Shown: one piece after another, positions 34,337-34,969 of the stretch | How the letters are laid out: the number at the start of each line of letters is the position of its first letter | How positions within the stretch are numbered: position 1 is the first letter of the stretch | Assembly (NCBI GenBank): GCA_002471345.1 | Contig: DKPS01000015.1 | Coordinates: forward strand, 1-34,969 | Source: Saprospiraceae bacterium UBA7328 | GTDB lineage: Bacteria; Bacteroidota; Bacteroidia; Chitinophagales; Saprospiraceae | DNA length: 34,969 bases | Direction: 5' to 3' | The notes under the pieces: generated by a model | Seen by the model: the letters and a program-made list of their open reading frames with translations, nothing else | What the model was told of the DNA's origin: nothing | Database searches by the model: none | Position numbers and translations under genes: made by a program

Positions 34337-34969
34337 TTAACTATTCATCACAACCAAGAACTCTTCATTGCTCTTAGTACCATTCATTTGAGACCTTAAG
34401 AAGTTCATTGCTTCGTCTGGTTTCATATCAGCCAAATGATTTCTAAGTACATGCATTCTGCTCAACATCGCTTCATCCATAAGTAATTCTTCACGCCTTG
34501 TACTAGATTTAGTTAAGTCGATAGCCGGATAAATACGCTTATTAGCCAATGATCTATCAAGCTGTAACTCCATATTACCTGTACCTTTGAATTCTTCAAA
34601 GATTACTTCATCCATTTTAGACCCGGTATCAGTAAGTGCCGTTGCCAATATGGTTAATGATCCACCATTCTCTATATTTCTGGCCGCACCAAAGAATTTC
34701 TTAGGTTTTTGTAAAGCATTGGCCTCAACACCTCCAGAAAGGACTTTACCACTAGATGGCGCCACAGTATTGTACGCTCTGGCTAACCTTGTAATAGAAT
34801 CCAAAAGAATAATTACATCATGTCCACATTCGACCATTCTTTTAGCTTTCTCAATCACGATGTCTGCTACTCTCACATGATTTGATGCCGGCTCGTCAAA
34901 AGTAGAAGCTATCACTTCTGCCCTAACGCTACTCTTCATATCAGTTACCTCTTCAGGTCTTTCATCAAT
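34337..34969 (-). CDS. rho: Transcription termination factor Rho, C-terminal part (runs off the window)
   Basis: 210 residues are visible, in frame to the window edge, beginning [20 protein letters not shown]. This is the ATPase core of Rho: [10 protein letters not shown], the Walker B region [17 protein letters not shown], the Q-loop segment [40 protein letters not shown] in the R-loop area, and the subunit-contact end [13 protein letters not shown]. Rho is a hexameric RNA-tracking helicase that ends transcription. The N-terminal RNA-binding domain and Walker A lie outside the window. The intergenic gap to rpmH is 126 bases, with the rpmH promoter inside. Confidence 0.95.
   Translation of the reverse strand: MDERPEEVTDMKSSVRAEVIASTFDEPASNHVRVADIVIEKAKRMVECGHDVIILLDSITRLARAYNTVAPSSGKVLSGGVEANALQKPKKFFGAARNIENGGSLTILATALTDTGSKMDEVIFEEFKGTGNMELQLDRSLANKRIYPAIDLTKSSTRREELLMDEAMLSRMHVLRNHLADMKPDEAMNFLRSQMNGTKSNEEFLVVMNS

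Noticed and set aside
1..34969. CRISPR array, tRNA, rRNA, insertion sequence or prophage
   Set aside because: No regularly spaced repeats, cloverleaf-like sequence, transposase or phage structural motif was seen on either strand.

Overview
The window reads as a chromosomal segment of a free-living member of the Bacteroidota. Supporting signs are: AT-rich DNA; a type IX secretion C-terminal sorting domain on a von Willebrand factor protein; several TTG-N18-20-TAnnTTTG promoter-like elements (the Bacteroidota primary sigma pattern); few clear Shine-Dalgarno sequences; the short form of LeuA; and many small lipoproteins. The class is less certain; a Saprospiria- or Cytophagia-like lineage is a guess. 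Almost everything is housekeeping or cell-envelope function. I found no phage, insertion sequence, CRISPR array, tRNA, rRNA or complete defence system.

Layout. (1) 1-6051, minus strand: a branched-chain amino acid operon in the order leuA-leuC-leuD-cimA-leuB-ilvD. LeuA makes isopropylmalate for leucine. The CimA-like synthase would make citramalate from pyruvate, and LeuCD plus LeuB would turn that into 2-oxobutyrate, giving a threonine-independent route to isoleucine. (2) 6331-7872: a large helical protein of unknown function, divergent from the leu operon. (3) 7894-11686, minus strand: a two-gene NatAB-like ABC exporter and a secreted M28 zinc peptidase. (4) 11790-14011, plus strand: a tRNA-queuosine mannosyltransferase-like protein (DUF3524/QTMAN family) and a GT4 glycosyltransferase. 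(5) 14020-17442, minus strand: the von Willebrand/T9SS protein and a membrane-anchored glutamate-synthase-like FMN/3Fe-4S protein. (6) 17633-21521, plus strand: a tight five-gene cluster of xerD, an Ig-like lipoprotein, lptB and two tiny lipoproteins. (7) 21589-25219, plus strand: the tRNA U34 hydroxylase trhO, then a stand-alone DsbD alpha domain followed by full-length DsbD. (8) 25251-30081: an S1/P1 nuclease, thioredoxin, a YifB/ComM ATPase, an orphan HicB-like protein and a secreted M24 peptidase. (9) 30395-33540: recQ, aroQ and an unknown small exported protein. (10) 33625-34969, minus strand: rnpA, rpmH (a 51-residue gene) and the C-terminal part of rho, which runs off the window.

The points most worth a second look are the QTMAN-like protein in a bacterium, the CimA/short-LeuA pairing, the von Willebrand protein with both a lipoprotein-like N-terminus and a T9SS tail, the two overlapping mini-lipoproteins after lptB, the duplicated DsbD alpha domain, and an rnpA whose conserved N-terminus has no ATG, GTG or TTG start. 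None of these amounts to a clearly new multi-gene system.
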